Shown: piece after piece, positions 45,741-56,831 of the stretch
How positions within the stretch are numbered: position 1 is the stretch's first letter
Layout of the letters: every line of letters starts with the position of its first letter
NCBI GenBank assembly: GCA_020631735.1
Contig: CM036168.1
Span: 94,530,932 to 94,594,931 of the forward strand
DNA length: 64,000 nucleotides
Direction: 5' to 3'
DNA from: Saccharum officinarum
Lineage: Eukaryota > Streptophyta > Magnoliopsida > Poales > Poaceae
Notes under the pieces: model-generated
The model's database searches: none
Told to the model about the DNA's origin: nothing
The model's input: only the letters and a program-made list of their open reading frames with translations
Program-made: the position numbers and the translations under genes

Positions 45741-47142
45741 CTTCATAAAAGACCTCCAGCAGCCATCCATCCACCTTGGGCCAGACAGAGGGGTCGACGG
45801 GACGTTCCTCGATGCCCCACCTGAGGCAGAGGCCCCCTCGACCGGGGCTGAAGCCATGCAGGTGGAGGGCTCGACCCCACCATCTGACCTCGAGCTTGAC
45901 TGGCGCGTTCCGTACCTTGACTACCTTATCCGAGGAGACCTCCCCTCAGATAAGACCGAGGCTCGACGGATCGCTCGTAGGGCCAAAACCTTTGTAATCG
46001 TTGGCGATAGTAGGGAGCTGTATCGCCGCAGCCCTACTGGCATCCTCCAACGATGCATCGCAAATGAAGAAGGCAGAGACCTGCTCGACGATCTACACTC
46101 GGGGGCTTGTGGTCACCACGCAGCGCCTCGAACCCTTGTCGGAAATGCTTTCCGACAAGGCTTCTACTGACTAACCGTAGTCTCCGACGCTATCAAGCTA
46201 GTGCGCTCCTGTAAGGGTTGCCAATACTATGCGAGACAGACCCACCTTCCAGCACATGCCCTGCAAACCATTCCCATCACGTGGCCATTTGCCATTTGGG
46301 GGCTCGACCTTGTCAGACCTTTGAAAAGAACAACTGGCGGGTTCACCCACTTGCTTGTCGCCATCGACAAATTCTCCAAGTGGATCGAGGCTCGCCCTAT
46401 CACCAATATTAGGTCCGAACAAGCTGTGCTCTTTTTCACCGACATCATCCATCGCTTTAGGGTTCCCAACTATATTATCATGGACAACGGCACCCAGTTT
46501 ACTGGCAAAAAGTTTCTAGATTTCTGTGGCAACCACCACATCCGTGTGCTCTGGTCAGCCGTGGCTCATCCAAAAACAAACGGCCAAGTGGAACGTGCTA
46601 ACGGCATGGTCCTACAAGGCCTGAAGCCTAGAATTTTTGACAAGCTAAACAAACATGGCAAGAGATGGGCTGCTGAACTTCCCTCGGTCCTGTGGAGCTT
46701 AAGAACAACGCCGAGTCGAGTCACGGGGTTCACTCCGTTCTTCTTAGTCTACGGATCTGAGGCTATGCTTCCCGCTGACATAGAATATGGGTCCCCGAGG
46801 CTAAAGGCCTACAACGAGAGAAACAACGACGCCGCAAGAGAGGACGCCCTCGACCAGCTCGAGGAAGCCCGGGATGTGGCTCTTTTGCATTCTGCCAGGT
46901 ACCAGCAGGGTCTCCGACGCTACCACGATAGACACATCCGCAAGCGTGACCTCAACGTCGGCGACTTGGTGCTACGACGGAACCAGAACACCAAGGGACA
47001 GCACAAGCTCACGCCACCATGGGAAGGACCGTACATCATCACAGAAGTACTAAAGTCGCTCACCTACAAGCTATCCAACGAGAAGGGTGAAATCTTCACC
47101 AACGCTTGGAACATTCAACAGCTACATCGCTTTTTCCCTTAA
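45741..47142 (+). pseudogene. Gypsy #2 integrase, broken by one stop
   Basis: The zinc-binding part reads LHSGACGHHAAPRTLVGN and then VRSCKGCQYYARQTHLPA, with a stop 46168-46170 between them. The catalytic core from 46201 is open to the end: WGLDLVRPLKRTTGG (first Asp), IIMDNGTQFTGKKF (second Asp), HPKTNGQVERANGM (Glu). A C-terminal domain follows (KRDLNVGDLVLRRNQNTKG, LTPPWEGPYIITEVLK). It ends NAWNIQQLHRFFP before a stop at 47140-47142. The core triad looks intact. It would insert cDNA and give the 5-bp duplication. Confidence 0.93.
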
Positions 47143-47830
47143 AAAGCCTCGAGGCTCTGTAATTTCTTTTCAATCTCGTCAATAAAGAATACAGCGATGT
47201 TCAAACTTTAGTTTTGCAAACAATGAGGAAGGATCGACTCTGTTCTCCCAGAATCGACCCTCCCTTGGGGGCTACAAGGGGGGAACCCCCAGTCCCCGAA
47301 AAAATTTGTACTCTTTTTCAAAGTTGAAGAACTACCTCCTAAGTCAAACAACGCTGCAAAAGCACCCTGAGGCTCAAAGGGACTCTCGAGCCACGAGATC
47401 GCTTACGCCTCCGAGGCTACGGTACCTCTGCTCACCCCTCACGCCTAGGGACACGACCGCACGCTAAGCAGACCTAATGACGGTTCATAACTTTGAAAAG
47501 GAATACACCCCCCATCACTTAGATCAGGTCCTTACACGATCTACGAGGCCGCAAGAGGTACCCTAAAGCTCGAGGACAGTCGAGCCGTGAGATCGCCTAC
47601 GCCTCCGAGGCTATGGTACCTCTACTCGCTCCCTTACGCCAAAGGGCGCAACTGCGTGCTAAGTAAATCATGCGAGAACACGATTCAAGCGATAAAGGGA
47701 AGAAAAGCTCAAACAAAACTTAAAAAACCAAACACCGGTTTATGTTTCGAGTTTTTAAGGCCTTCGAGGCCACCACGACCAAAATACAAAATACTAACTT
47801 ATTACATGGGCCTTTGCGCCTAGATTTGGC
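47143..47830. other. Convergent spacer of Gypsy #2
   Basis: Non-coding. A polyadenylation-like AATAAA is at 47181-47186 on plus, 39 bp after the pol stop. The antisense gene ends at 47831 from the other side, so two transcripts would converge here. Confidence 0.6.
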
Positions 47831-48279
47831 TCACAGGCCCTCATCGTCGGCAGGCGGAACCACCTCGGCTTCAAAAAGTGAGGCTAGGCGGCTCCCAGGC
47901 TCTTCTACGGCTCCGATCAGCTCCAGGCAAGCGTCCTCGTTCTCCTCGTTCATCCGGTCCGGGTCTGTGATGAAGCTATCTGCGACAAGCTCTATGTCGA
48001 ATACAAACCCAGACCGGACGATGGCCAGCGCCCTCTTCACGCCATGGTGAAGGTTGCCCCGTATCCTTTCACGGACGAGGTGGCCTAGCGCCGCCATCCG
48101 TCGGACAAAGGAGTTCCCCGGGGCGTCCTCCCCGGTGTCGGCGTCGGGCTCGACCCCCAGGCCATCACACACAGAGGTAATTGTGCCCTGGAGCAACTGG
48201 GTCCTCTGGGTCTTGGCCTCAAGGAGGGTCTGGAAGGAGTTAGCAGACGCCTGAGTCACCCGATGCTCCCTTTCCAGCT

Positions 48280-48350
48280 CTGAAAAAACAGCAAACTGAA
48301 TTAGCACCAGCACGGGGCTTCGACGCCAAGACTGTAACACCGATACTTAC
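48280..48350 (-). other. Intron 4 of the antisense gene
   Basis: Minus: GAGG|GTAAGTATCGG ... CTGTTTTTTCAG|AGCTGG, 71 nt, phase 1 (G joins AG to keep Glu). Strong donor and acceptor. Confidence 0.75.
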
Positions 48351-48906
48351 CCTCGGTATGGGTCTGCAAGCCCACGACCTCGTTATGGAGTCCCCCGCAT
48401 GTCCTCTCAAGCCCTTGGAGAGCGTCGTCCCTGTCACGAACGGTCGCCCTCAGAGCCTCGATCTCCTGGCGGGCGGTCTGCAGAGCCGCATCCTTCTCTT
48501 GGACGGCTCTGTTCAGCACCGCGATCTCGTCCTTCAGGACGCCAAGGCGAGTTGTGGCCTATCCGATCTGGACGTTGAGGGTGTCGCGCTGATGGCTGAC
48601 TAGGGAGACATCCTCCTCGAGCTCCTTCACCCGTGCTGACAAGGGCTCGAGGTCCTTGCGGGCCTGAGCTGCCTCCTCCCGGGCCTTCTTCGCGTCTTCA
48701 CGCACCATGACCTCGGTCACCTAGGCTTGCACCGCCTCCTCCTTCACCACCGCGTAGGCAATGCGCAGCTCGGCCATTTCGGCGTTCCGATCGGAAAGCC
48801 GTTTCTGGGCCTCCTCGACCAGAGCCCGTTGCCGGGCAAGCACCGCCCACACGCCACTCTCATCTCGGATGAAGAGCGACTTGCGGCGGGAGTACTCCTT
48901 GAGCTC

Positions 48907-48996
48907 CTGATCATAGTTCAAAAAACAAAAAAGATTAAGGGCAGAGGGAAAAAGACACCAAGAGAACTGCAAAAAGGGCTGACAAGTCGAACATAC
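48907..48996 (-). other. Intron 3 of the antisense gene
   Basis: Minus: GCCACCGAG|GTATGTTCG ... ATGATCAG|GAGCTC, 90 nt, phase 0, T-rich before the acceptor. It is at the same place as 8956-9018 in Gypsy #1. Confidence 0.75.
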
Positions 48997-49974
48997 CTCG
49001 GTGGCATCCCGCATACCTCGTGACACGGTCTCTGTCACCACATGAAGCACTCGCTCGAGGTGTCGACGGAGACCCTTGAGGTACTCCCAGCGGTGCACCT
49101 CGTCCCAGTCGTTCAGGGTGAAGATGGGCTCGGCGTCGGGGTTCGCGGCGTCCCTAAACTGGAGGGACGGACCCCCCCACCGCGGTATCTCCGCCTCTGC
49201 CCGCGCTATAGCCAGCGCGGCGATGTCCGGCCACGAGGATGATGATCTGGCTAGGGCGTCTCCTGGCCCTACGGAAGGACCAGCCTCGCCCACGGTTCCT
49301 GCCTCTGCGACCGCCGTCAGGGCACCAGCCTGGTCCGCAGCCTCACCCCCCTCGACTCCGACCACCTGTTTCCCCTTGTCCAGGGAGAGTCGTCGAGGGT
49401 GAGGTCCACCGTCACGGGCGCCAGCTCTTCTGTGAGGGCCGGCCCCTCGACCGCCGGCACCTCAGGAGCCAGCGCCTCGACCGCCGGTGCCACTTCTTCT
49501 GGGGCCTCGGGCAGGGGCTCGGCAGCCCCACCCTCCACCGTAGCCGGCTCCGCCGGCGGGTCTTACCGTGGCAGCGGCTCTCCCGCCTTGGCCACCTCCT
49601 GTCCCGCCACCGGCGGGACCTCCTCCATAGCCACATCTGCATCCGCCCGCTTCACATCGCGAGCAGATGCTTTGGCCATGGCGGCCTCGACAGTAGCTTC
49701 GGCCATCGACGACGGCCTGGGCTCCGCCTCGCCCGTGCTGGGCGCCACCACCTCCACCGGTCCTGACCCCTGCGCGGTGGGGTCAGAACGGGCAGCCCCC
49801 GAGGCGCCTACCGTCGCCTAGGTTGCCCCCTATTGCTGCCGCAGCCGCTCCTTCACGGCTTCAACCCGCTGGAGCCAGCCGGCATCCTGCGCTGCCGTCC
49901 GGTTAATGACGACGGTGCTCACCCGAAGCGACCTCACAGGGGTAGGCCCCATCAACTCCGCCTTCCGCTTTAAC

Positions 49975-50044
49975 CTACAAAGTGAGAAGGAACGTCAGTG
50001 AACGAATCTAGAGAAAGGCGGAAGAATCAAACGCAAACACTTAC
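49975..50044 (-). other. Intron 2 of the antisense gene
   Basis: Minus: TTTCCAG|GTAAGTGTTTG ... CTCACTTTGTAG|GTTAAAG, 70 nt, phase 2 (AG joins G to make Arg). It matches 8111-8192 in Gypsy #1. Confidence 0.8.
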
Positions 50045-50761
50045 CTGGAAATCGGCACCAAGGGCCTCGACCTCGGACGGTCCGAGCCTCCCGGGGCAGC
50101 CGGCGGTGGCCTCGCGGCAGCCCCACCAACGGGCCGGGCACTCCTTGGGGCTCTGGCCGGAACGCCACCCTGCGTCCCCTGCGCCTCTGAGGCCAGCTAG
50201 CCCCGGGTCCTCACGCCCACAGGTGGCACCGCCGATGACGACGCCGGGACCACTGCTCCAGCCTTCGCCCGAGCTGGCGGGGCCTGAACCGGCACGGGCG
50301 GGCCAGTCGACCCCCCTGCTGGGCTCGGGGTAAGATGGCCCTCCTGTCGAGGGGCCCGCCTCCTTCTCCTCCTCCTCATCTGTCTCCTCGACCACAACGA
50401 CCGAGGAGGACGACCCCCCGATAGGCTCCAACAAGGGGTGAATGTCGGGGCGGTCCCCCAGGCCGGTCACGGCCTCATACCACGACAGGGCGTCGTCATC
50501 CTCGCTGTCGCTGTCGTCATCGTCTTCCCCCGAGACCATATCGGAGGGAGACTCGGCCAGGGGGACCCCATCGATGGTCTGCTGACGTCGAAGTTTCTTC
50601 AGCGCCTCTGCCTCTTTGGCCTTATGGATCGCCCGCTTCTTGGCCGTCTCCTTGACTTGCTTCTTCTTGGACGCATGCCGGCGTCGAGCCTCCTGGGTGG
50701 GCCGGTCCTCTGGGACTGGCGGCCGCGTCTCTCGCAACGCCGACAGATCCTGCACGACGGC

Positions 50762-50828
50762 CTCGACCAAATCAGCGAAGTCCGAAAATAAATGAAACAA
50801 GCAAACATACCGACCCAAAAACACTTAC
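50762..50828 (-). other. Intron 1 of the antisense gene
   Basis: Minus: GAGCCCGTG|GTAAGTGTTTTT ... GATTTGGTCGAG|GCCGTC, 67 nt, phase 0. The donor is strong, the acceptor less pyrimidine-rich. Confidence 0.65.
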
Positions 50829-51893
50829 CACGGGCTCGAACCCCTGGGTAGGTCGCATGGGGACCCGGTCGACCTCCTCCACCTTGAAATTTCCCACCAT
50901 CCGGCATGCCCGCCGAAGTACCTCCTCGGGGGCGAGGGACTCGTGGGACATCTGGCTCCCCTCTAGGGATGCCTTCGGAGTCATCTGGTCGAGGCGGAGA
51001 CGACGCTGACATAGTGGCATCACCCTACGTCGGTGAAACGTCGTGGCCACCGTCGTCGCCGTCAAGCCCCGAAGGCGGAGCTGCTGCAGCACCGCCAGCA
51101 GCAGGTCCAAGCGCGGCTTCTCGGCCTCTGGGACTCCGTAGATCCAGTTGTCCTCTCGAGCGGTCAGCACTCGGCCGGTATACCTCAGCAGCTGATTCTC
51201 ATCATTACGGAGGTAGAACCAGCCCTCATGCCAACCACTGTTCGAGGAGATGAGGTGAGCCGGGATATACAGATCCGCCCGGCTCGACCTCACCTGCAGA
51301 ACGCAGCTCCCTACTCGAGCCACGCATCGGATCCCCTTCTTCCCCGCCTTCTTGGCGAAAAGCTCAGCCTTGAAGAGGTGAAGCCACAGATTCCACTGCG
51401 GCTCCACCCCCAGGTAGCCCTCGTAGACCGCCGCAAAGATGGCAGCCTGCGCAACGGCGTTGGGGGCGAGGTGGTGCAGCTCCACCCGGTAGTAGTGGAG
51501 GAGTGCGCGCATGAAGACGGACGCCGGTACGCCGAATCCTCGCTCGTGGAAGCAGATGAAGCTCACCATGTACCCCTCGGGGGGCGCCGGCTCCCGGTGG
51601 GCAGGAGGCGGCGCAATCCACTCCGGCTGTGACCGACTCATCCTCGGCCATAGCAGCCCATCCTCGACCAACTCCTCCAACCTCCTCTCCGTCACCGAGG
51701 AGGCGGCCCAGTCGTTGGCAGGGAGGATCTGGCTCTTTCCTGCCATTGGTGCTACGGAAGGCCGGACGAACGAAGAGGGTGCGGTGGCGACGGCGCTGGA
51801 TGTGGGCGGAGAGCGCAGGAGGCAAGAGCTGTCTGAGGCAAAGATTGCAAGAACGCAAAGGACCGGTAGGGGAGGCGTACCCCTAGGCTTTGT

Positions 51894-51901
51894 TTTTATA
51901 G
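51894..51901 (-). promoter_or_regulatory. TATA box of the antisense gene
   Basis: Minus reads GGCTATAAAAACAAAGCC about 150 bp before the ATG at 51746, a normal distance for a plant core promoter plus 5' UTR. Confidence 0.6.
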
Positions 51902-51953
51902 CCCCAGCAGAAGCCCAACGGCCGTGTGAAAAGGTAGGAGCGGTTTCCCGCAT

Positions 51954-52818
51954 TTAATGCACTCATCTAACCGTTTCCCTCAATCTCGCAGGAGCTAGGC
52001 ATGTGGCCGTCCCCCACGCCGTAACCGAACGCCACGTCGCCCACTACCGCACTGATCTCACCCTAAAAAGATGTGCCTAGCTAACGGGCGGGGCGAGATC
52101 CGCGAACGGATATTCCTAGATACCTGGTAAACGGGCTCCAAGCCCGCCATAAGTCTCGAGGGAACGGAAGCTGGCCCTCGACCCGGGTTCGACAGCTGCC
52201 CTCGAGCAACGGAGTTAGGGACGACTAGGGGTGCGCCCGTGCATGGCTAGGGCTCGAACCATGCTCTCGAGGCACCCCAAGACGTATTCGAGGCCAAAGA
52301 AGGAGGTCGACGTAGGAATCCCCTCGAGGGAGGCACCGAGCCCTCGGATCCCGTCGCAGGGAACTGACATCCACACGACCACTCCTTGGCACTTTTTGAG
52401 GGCACCTCCGGGCCACTAGCCGACTCCTAACGACTGGAGCACGGGCTCTCACTCGTATTCCCCCGCTAGCAGCTCACCAGAGATCGTCGGAACTCACCCA
52501 AACAGGGGTAGTACGGCGTTCCCCCCTCCTCCTCTCTGAAGGAGGAGCGTGAGGGTCGCACAACGGAAGACGGCCGGGACTCTGACCGACCTTGTGTGCA
52601 CGAGGCTCGGGGGCTCGGCCGCAACGAACCCTTCCCAAAATAGACGTGCAAAAGACCTCGGAGGAGTCTCAACACTCCACCGAGGCCTCGGGGGCTACAC
52701 CCGGCGGGTGCGCTCGCGCGCCCCCACCGGAAAAAACTACGACGCTATGACTCCAGTTCATTAGCTAACAAACCTCTAGGAGAGTGATCCCACACTCACC
52801 CAAAGGCTCGAGGGCTAC
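51954..52818. other. Gypsy #2 region between the antisense promoter and the 3' LTR
   Basis: CG-rich with many CTCGAG and CCTCGAGG strings and no coding region I can support. The last bases AAAGGCTCGAGGGCTAC directly before the 3' LTR (52802-52818) occupy the polypurine-tract position. Confidence 0.5.
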
Positions 52819-53921
52819 TGTCGGTACCAATAGTATGGGGTACCCACATCATCGATAATAAAAAAGAAAACGACTAAGCCACAGTATAACGCAGCTCACC
52901 TCAAACCCGCACGTTAGGTCTGTCTCGTACGAGGCCGGCTCGACGGAGCGCCTCGACCGCACTCCGGCTCTGACTCGTACGAGGCACCCTCGATGGGAAC
53001 GCCTCGACCGTACCCCATACGGCGAAGCACCTCGACCACACTTCGACTCGCCTGAGGCCCAATAAAAAAATCTCCGACTCGCGTGACCCCGGGACGAGCG
53101 CTCGACCCCCTCACTTCACCTTCCCCAGGACAAAAGTCAGAGCATTTAATGAGATTACCTACTCCCACCAACTGGTATGGTCATAACTAGGATCGACGTG
53201 TGAGCAATGCCGGTGTCAGCCTTCATTGTTTTACTGCCCATCCCGGGATGGGAGGTGAAAGCTGTCACTACACACACCTTACCGTACACTGTTTACCGAC
53301 GACCACCCTCGAGGGAGGATACGACAAGACCCGTATTCCACAATCTTAGGGATTCGGCCTTATCCCTTTGACCTCGACCCGGCCTCAACTCGGCCTCGAC
53401 GCCCAGCACAGTTCAATAGGAAGGGAAGGCCGGCATGGCACGGTGCTCCGGGTCATTCCGTCATCTCATCCCTGACATCACCATCGTATCCAGGGATGGC
53501 CGGCCATTTCTAGGGCACGTCGCTACAGTCACCTCGACATGGATCGACAAAACATTGTCTCAAGGCTCCCCGGTACCCTGGCCTCCTCTGACCCTATAAA
53601 AAGGGGAGGCCAGGACCCTACGAAGACAGAGAGACTACGGGCAAGACACAAGATAGAGATCAACATCTCAAGCAATCATCCTTATACTCTTTTTTCTCTC
53701 TTTGAGACTTGGGCTCGTCACCCTCTCTCGCAAGCTTGTAACCCCTACACAAGCACCCCGGTGCAAGGAAATACAAAACTCTCTCCCCCCGCTGGACGTA
53801 GGGCATTCTTTGGCCCGAACCAGGATAAACCCCCGTGTGTTCTTCTTGCATCACCATCCAGGATAGGGACACACAGCATTTACTAGTCAGTTTAGGACCC
53901 CCTCGGGACCGGACACTGACA
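52819..53921 (+). repeat. 3' LTR of Gypsy #2
   Basis: Same 1103-bp length and order of motifs as the 5' LTR. It ends GGACACTGACA and is followed by CCATC, the altered target duplication. Confidence 0.92.
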
Positions 53922-54649
53922 CCATCTATCTTCGTGATGGCTCTCGGAAGGTCCTTGATTGCTTTGGTGCTGATTTTCAGAAGTTCTCCATCAGTCGCTA
54001 CATCTGGAACAAGATTCATGACACTTCTGAGGATCCTATCAGAGGCCTTCCTTATGCTCCCTACCTTATGCATGTCATTGAGCAAGTGTCTGGCATCCGC
54101 TTTCCCTCAGATGGTTCAAATCACAAGCTTCTCAAGATCTCCAACAAGATTTCTATTACTGCTGCCAAAGAATTGAAGAGGGCAGCTCATGTTGCTAGAG
54201 GCAAGGGCAAAGGCGCTTCGACTTCTCGTTGTCATCGTGCTGTCACTTCACCTCCTGCTGCTCCTTTGTGCTCCACTAATGCCGAGACCCTCTCTTCTTC
54301 CTCCTCTAGTAAGAGCAAGAAGCCTAGCAAGTTCAAGTTTCTCATGAACTACATGTTTGGACAGTGTTGCGCTAGTGCTCAGTGGGAGCATGACATGCAA
54401 GAGATGCTTTACCATATGGAGTAGCGGGCTGGTATTGTGTCTTCTCCTCTGTCGCCGTTTATGCCTCCCTGTGACCCTATGTAGGTTTATGATGAGGCTT
54501 GTGCGGCATATGCGGATGAGGCTTCTTCTCGCCATCATGGCAAGAGCACTGCTCCTCCTGCGGATGAGGACTACATCCAAGAAGATGATGACAATGATGA
54601 TGGAGATGACGGTGATGATGGTGATGACGAGGACTACGACGATGAGTAG
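53922..54649 (+). pseudogene. Extra 3' ORF of the Copia element, 3' part
   Basis: It continues the reading frame cut at 39584: TIYLRDGSRKVLDCFG, FSISRYIWNKIHDTSEDPIR, a Lys/Arg segment (KELKRAAHVARGKGK), a Ser run with KSKKPSKFKFLMNYMFGQ, then an in-frame stop 54422-54424. The frame stays open afterwards to an Asp/Glu tail (EDDDNDDGDDGDDGDDED) and a final stop at 54647-54649. The acidic end suggests a nucleic-acid- or chromatin-associated protein, but this is only inference. Confidence 0.68.
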
Positions 54650-55239
54650 CTCGCTTCTCTTACGTGGCCTACCCCTTTTGGCACTTGTTGACAAAGGGGG
54701 TGTTAGGCTTTGATCTATCATGTAATAGTTTGTTGGTAGCCTAGCTTCGAGACTTTAAAACCTTTAGCTTGTATGAACTATGTTGTGTGGTGGCACTATG
54801 TGATGGACAACTATATATTTGTGTGTGATGGATGATTGTAGGACAAGTAATGGTTATCTATCTACCTCATTTAGCTTATGTTTGTTTTGTGATGATGTAT
54901 GATATTTTTGATGGCCATGTGCTATTTCAAGATTCACATTAAAATCTTGGCCATCATTTTCTCTTCACTTGTTGTGTGAATATATCTTGTCATAGTGCAT
55001 CTCTTTTCACGGATTTATTCTTGTTCACACACACGTGTTGCACCCCACGAATTGCAAAATTTAGGGGGAGCTTTTGTCTTGATATATGCAAGTGATGGAT
55101 AAATGATCATTATTGAAATTCAAGTTCATGCAACATCAAGGGGGAGCTCTTCATAAATTTTGGGGTTCAAAAGCTTTAAATTCTTACATTCTTATAAAAG
55201 CCTAAGTTTGTTGTCATCAATTACCAAAAAGGGGGAGAT
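54650..55239 (+). promoter_or_regulatory. Copia 3' non-coding region with three polypurine tracts
   Basis: AGGGGGAG-type tracts occur at about 55062-55070, 55138-55146 and directly before the 3' LTR at 55226-55238 (AAAAAGGGGGAGA). Several such tracts are a described feature of Sireviruses. The last would prime plus-strand DNA. Confidence 0.8.
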
Positions 55240-56826
55240 TGAAAGTGCATTTGCCCCCTATGTGGGTATTGGTGTATTGATGACATCCAAATTAGGGACT
55301 AATGTGATCTTAATGAGATATGTCACAGCTATTAGTCCTATGAAAGAATTAAAGAGTTGATAAAAATGAAATGGTATCCCTCAATTTGTCATGTTGAAAA
55401 AGGCGTCGAACTCAAGCGGAGCTTCAAAGTTTATCTTTTCGCTTCCTGGGTTTAGGTATGCCGCACTATAAAGAGGGATGCAAAACTTAGTTGGTCTGAG
55501 GAAGATAGAGTGCTCAAGTACAAAAATAAAATCAAAAGAGAGACACTCTAGCACTTCACGAGCACGTAGAATAGTTTTGATGACTTTTGGTGTCAGAAGT
55601 CCCGACGTATGTCGGGAGTCCCGACGGTCGGAAGTGCTGACTTACGCTGGGAGTCCTGACATCCAATCACTTAGCCTGTGTGGTGACTGAGGACGTCGAA
55701 AGTCTCAAAGTGAGTCGGGAGTCCCAACGGTCAGGAGTCCCGATGCCAGGCCCATCGGCTCGCTCTGCTAACTGCTATGTCGGGAGTCCCGACGTACGTC
55801 GGGAGTCCCGATGGTCAGCAGTACCGACATAAGTCAGAAGTCTCGATGTTGACCTTCGCACAGTGTTTCTTTACCTTGCATGAACAGTGTTTTCTATATA
55901 CGTCAACAGTCCCGAGATCTACGTTAGCAGTCCCGACGTAGATCTGAACGGTTAGATTTCTACTACGAGTATAAATAGCACTCTCTTCACTTTTAACTAT
56001 TACTCACTCATTCTTTGCTCACTAACTCACGGCCAAAACATCTCTCAAGCATTCAAGAGCTCCCTCTCGTCTCCCCTTTCCTCCTAACTTTGATTCCCCA
56101 CGGATTTGAGTGATAGGAGAGTGGATTGAGTGAGAAAATCATCCTTGCAAGCTTGAGCACTTGATTTCTTCGTCAAGCCAGTTGGATTTGGGTCTATTAC
56201 TCTTGGGTTCTCGGAACCCTAGCCGGCTAGGCGTCGCCCAAGAGCTTCCATCTTGTGAAAGAGCCTTGGGAAGTTTGTATTACCCTTGATTTCTTAGTGT
56301 AAAATCAAGTAACCTTTGTGGTTGCTTTGAGAGAGGCAAGGAGGTGAAAGAGACTCTGACCTAAGTGGTCACCTCAACAACGAGGACATAGGCGCTCCTT
56401 TGTGGGGTTGTCGAACCTCAGGATAATTTCTTTGTCCCGCGTGTTTGTTGTTGTTGTTGTGATTTGCTTGGTATCACTTGTATTTGCTTGTCTCTCTCTC
56501 AACCTTCCTCTTAGGGTTTGGTCTTGATCTATGACTAGGAGAGTTCTCGGCGTCAAGGAAGTGACCTAACATCTTCATCTTACCACTAGGAAGTGGTGTT
56601 GTAAGTTATCGGTCTCACAAAGTTCATTTGAGCACTTGTAGTTTATTTCCCGTAAGCATCGGGAGTACTGATAGTTTGCGCTGAAACTTCCGACACGTCG
56701 GGAGTGCTGACCCAAACTATTGGGACTTTCGACAGTTGCTGACAAGTAACTTTGAGATTTGTGTAGAAATTTTTAGATACGCCTATTCACCCCCCCCCCC
56801 CTCTAGGCATTGTTTAGATTCTTTCA
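55240..56826 (+). repeat. 3' LTR of the Copia element
   Basis: 1587 bp, with a fuller palindrome array (55590-55940) than the 5' LTR, TATA box TATAAATAG at 55970-55978 and a C-run near 56791. It is followed by the AGATG duplication. Confidence 0.92.
55590..55940. repeat. Palindrome array in the 3' LTR
   Basis: At least six CGTCGGGAGTCCCGACG-like units lie upstream of the TATA box. Compared with the 5' LTR, extra stretches of about 36, 16 and 20 bp begin and end inside units, as expected from slippage or recombination in a repeat array. Confidence 0.8.
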
Positions 56827-56831
56827 AGATG

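Larger units (their letters stand above)
47831..51746 (-). pseudogene. Antisense Transposase_28-type gene of Gypsy #2, five exons, broken
   Basis: On minus, ATG at 51746 (MAGKSQILPANDWAAS) opens a Transposase_28-like domain (GYMVSFICFHERGFGVP, ALLHYYRVELHHLAPNAV, WHEGWFYLRNDENQLL). Exons as I read them: 51746-50829, 50761-50045, 49974-48997, 48906-48351, 48279-47831. All four introns have GT-AG ends, and phases 0, 2, 0, 1 fit across them. Exon 2 has a basic then acidic tract (KETAKKRAIHKAKEAEALKK, EDDDDSDSEDDDALSWYEA). Exons 3-5 are coiled-coil-like. Breaks: a frame change at about 50340-50400, a stop near 50197 and stops near 49830. Function unknown. It has its own TATA box. Confidence 0.75.
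39585..53921 (+). mobile_element. Gypsy element #2 (Ty3/Gypsy, Tat lineage), full-length but disabled
   Basis: Both LTRs are 1103 bp (39585-40687 and 52819-53921), start TGTCGGTACCAA and end CCGACA or CTGACA. The flanking 5-mers are CCACC and CCATC, a duplication with one later change. Gag-PR-RT-RH-aRH-INT lie on plus. A spliced Transposase_28 gene lies on minus between integrase and the 3' LTR. Two successive RNase H modules and the extra antisense gene are Tat-lineage traits. It interrupts the third ORF of the Copia element. Pol has at least six stops and the RT active site is mutated, so it is not autonomous. Confidence 0.93.
27120..56826 (+). mobile_element. Sirevirus-like Copia (Ty1) element carrying two nested insertions
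   Basis: LTRs at 27120-28632 and 55240-56826 start TGAAAGTGCATTTGCC and end TTTCA. The 5-bp duplication AGATG flanks the whole at 27115-27119 and 56827-56831. Inside, in order: PBS, gag, protease-integrase, RT-RNase H, an extra 3' ORF and three polypurine tracts. Integrase is interrupted by the 2.9-kb element 32097-34981, and the extra ORF by Gypsy #2 39585-53921. Without them the element is about 12.5 kb, large for Copia and in the range of Sireviruses. Gag with a CCHC knuckle, a third ORF and multiple AGGGGGAG tracts also point to Sirevirus. Coding regions have stops and frameshifts. Confidence 0.93.

Noticed and set aside
38568..54649. Calling the extra Copia ORF an envelope gene
   Set aside because: Only the position is env-like. 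No signal peptide, transmembrane segment or fusion-like region is visible, and it looks more like a plant transposon-associated domain with an acidic tail.
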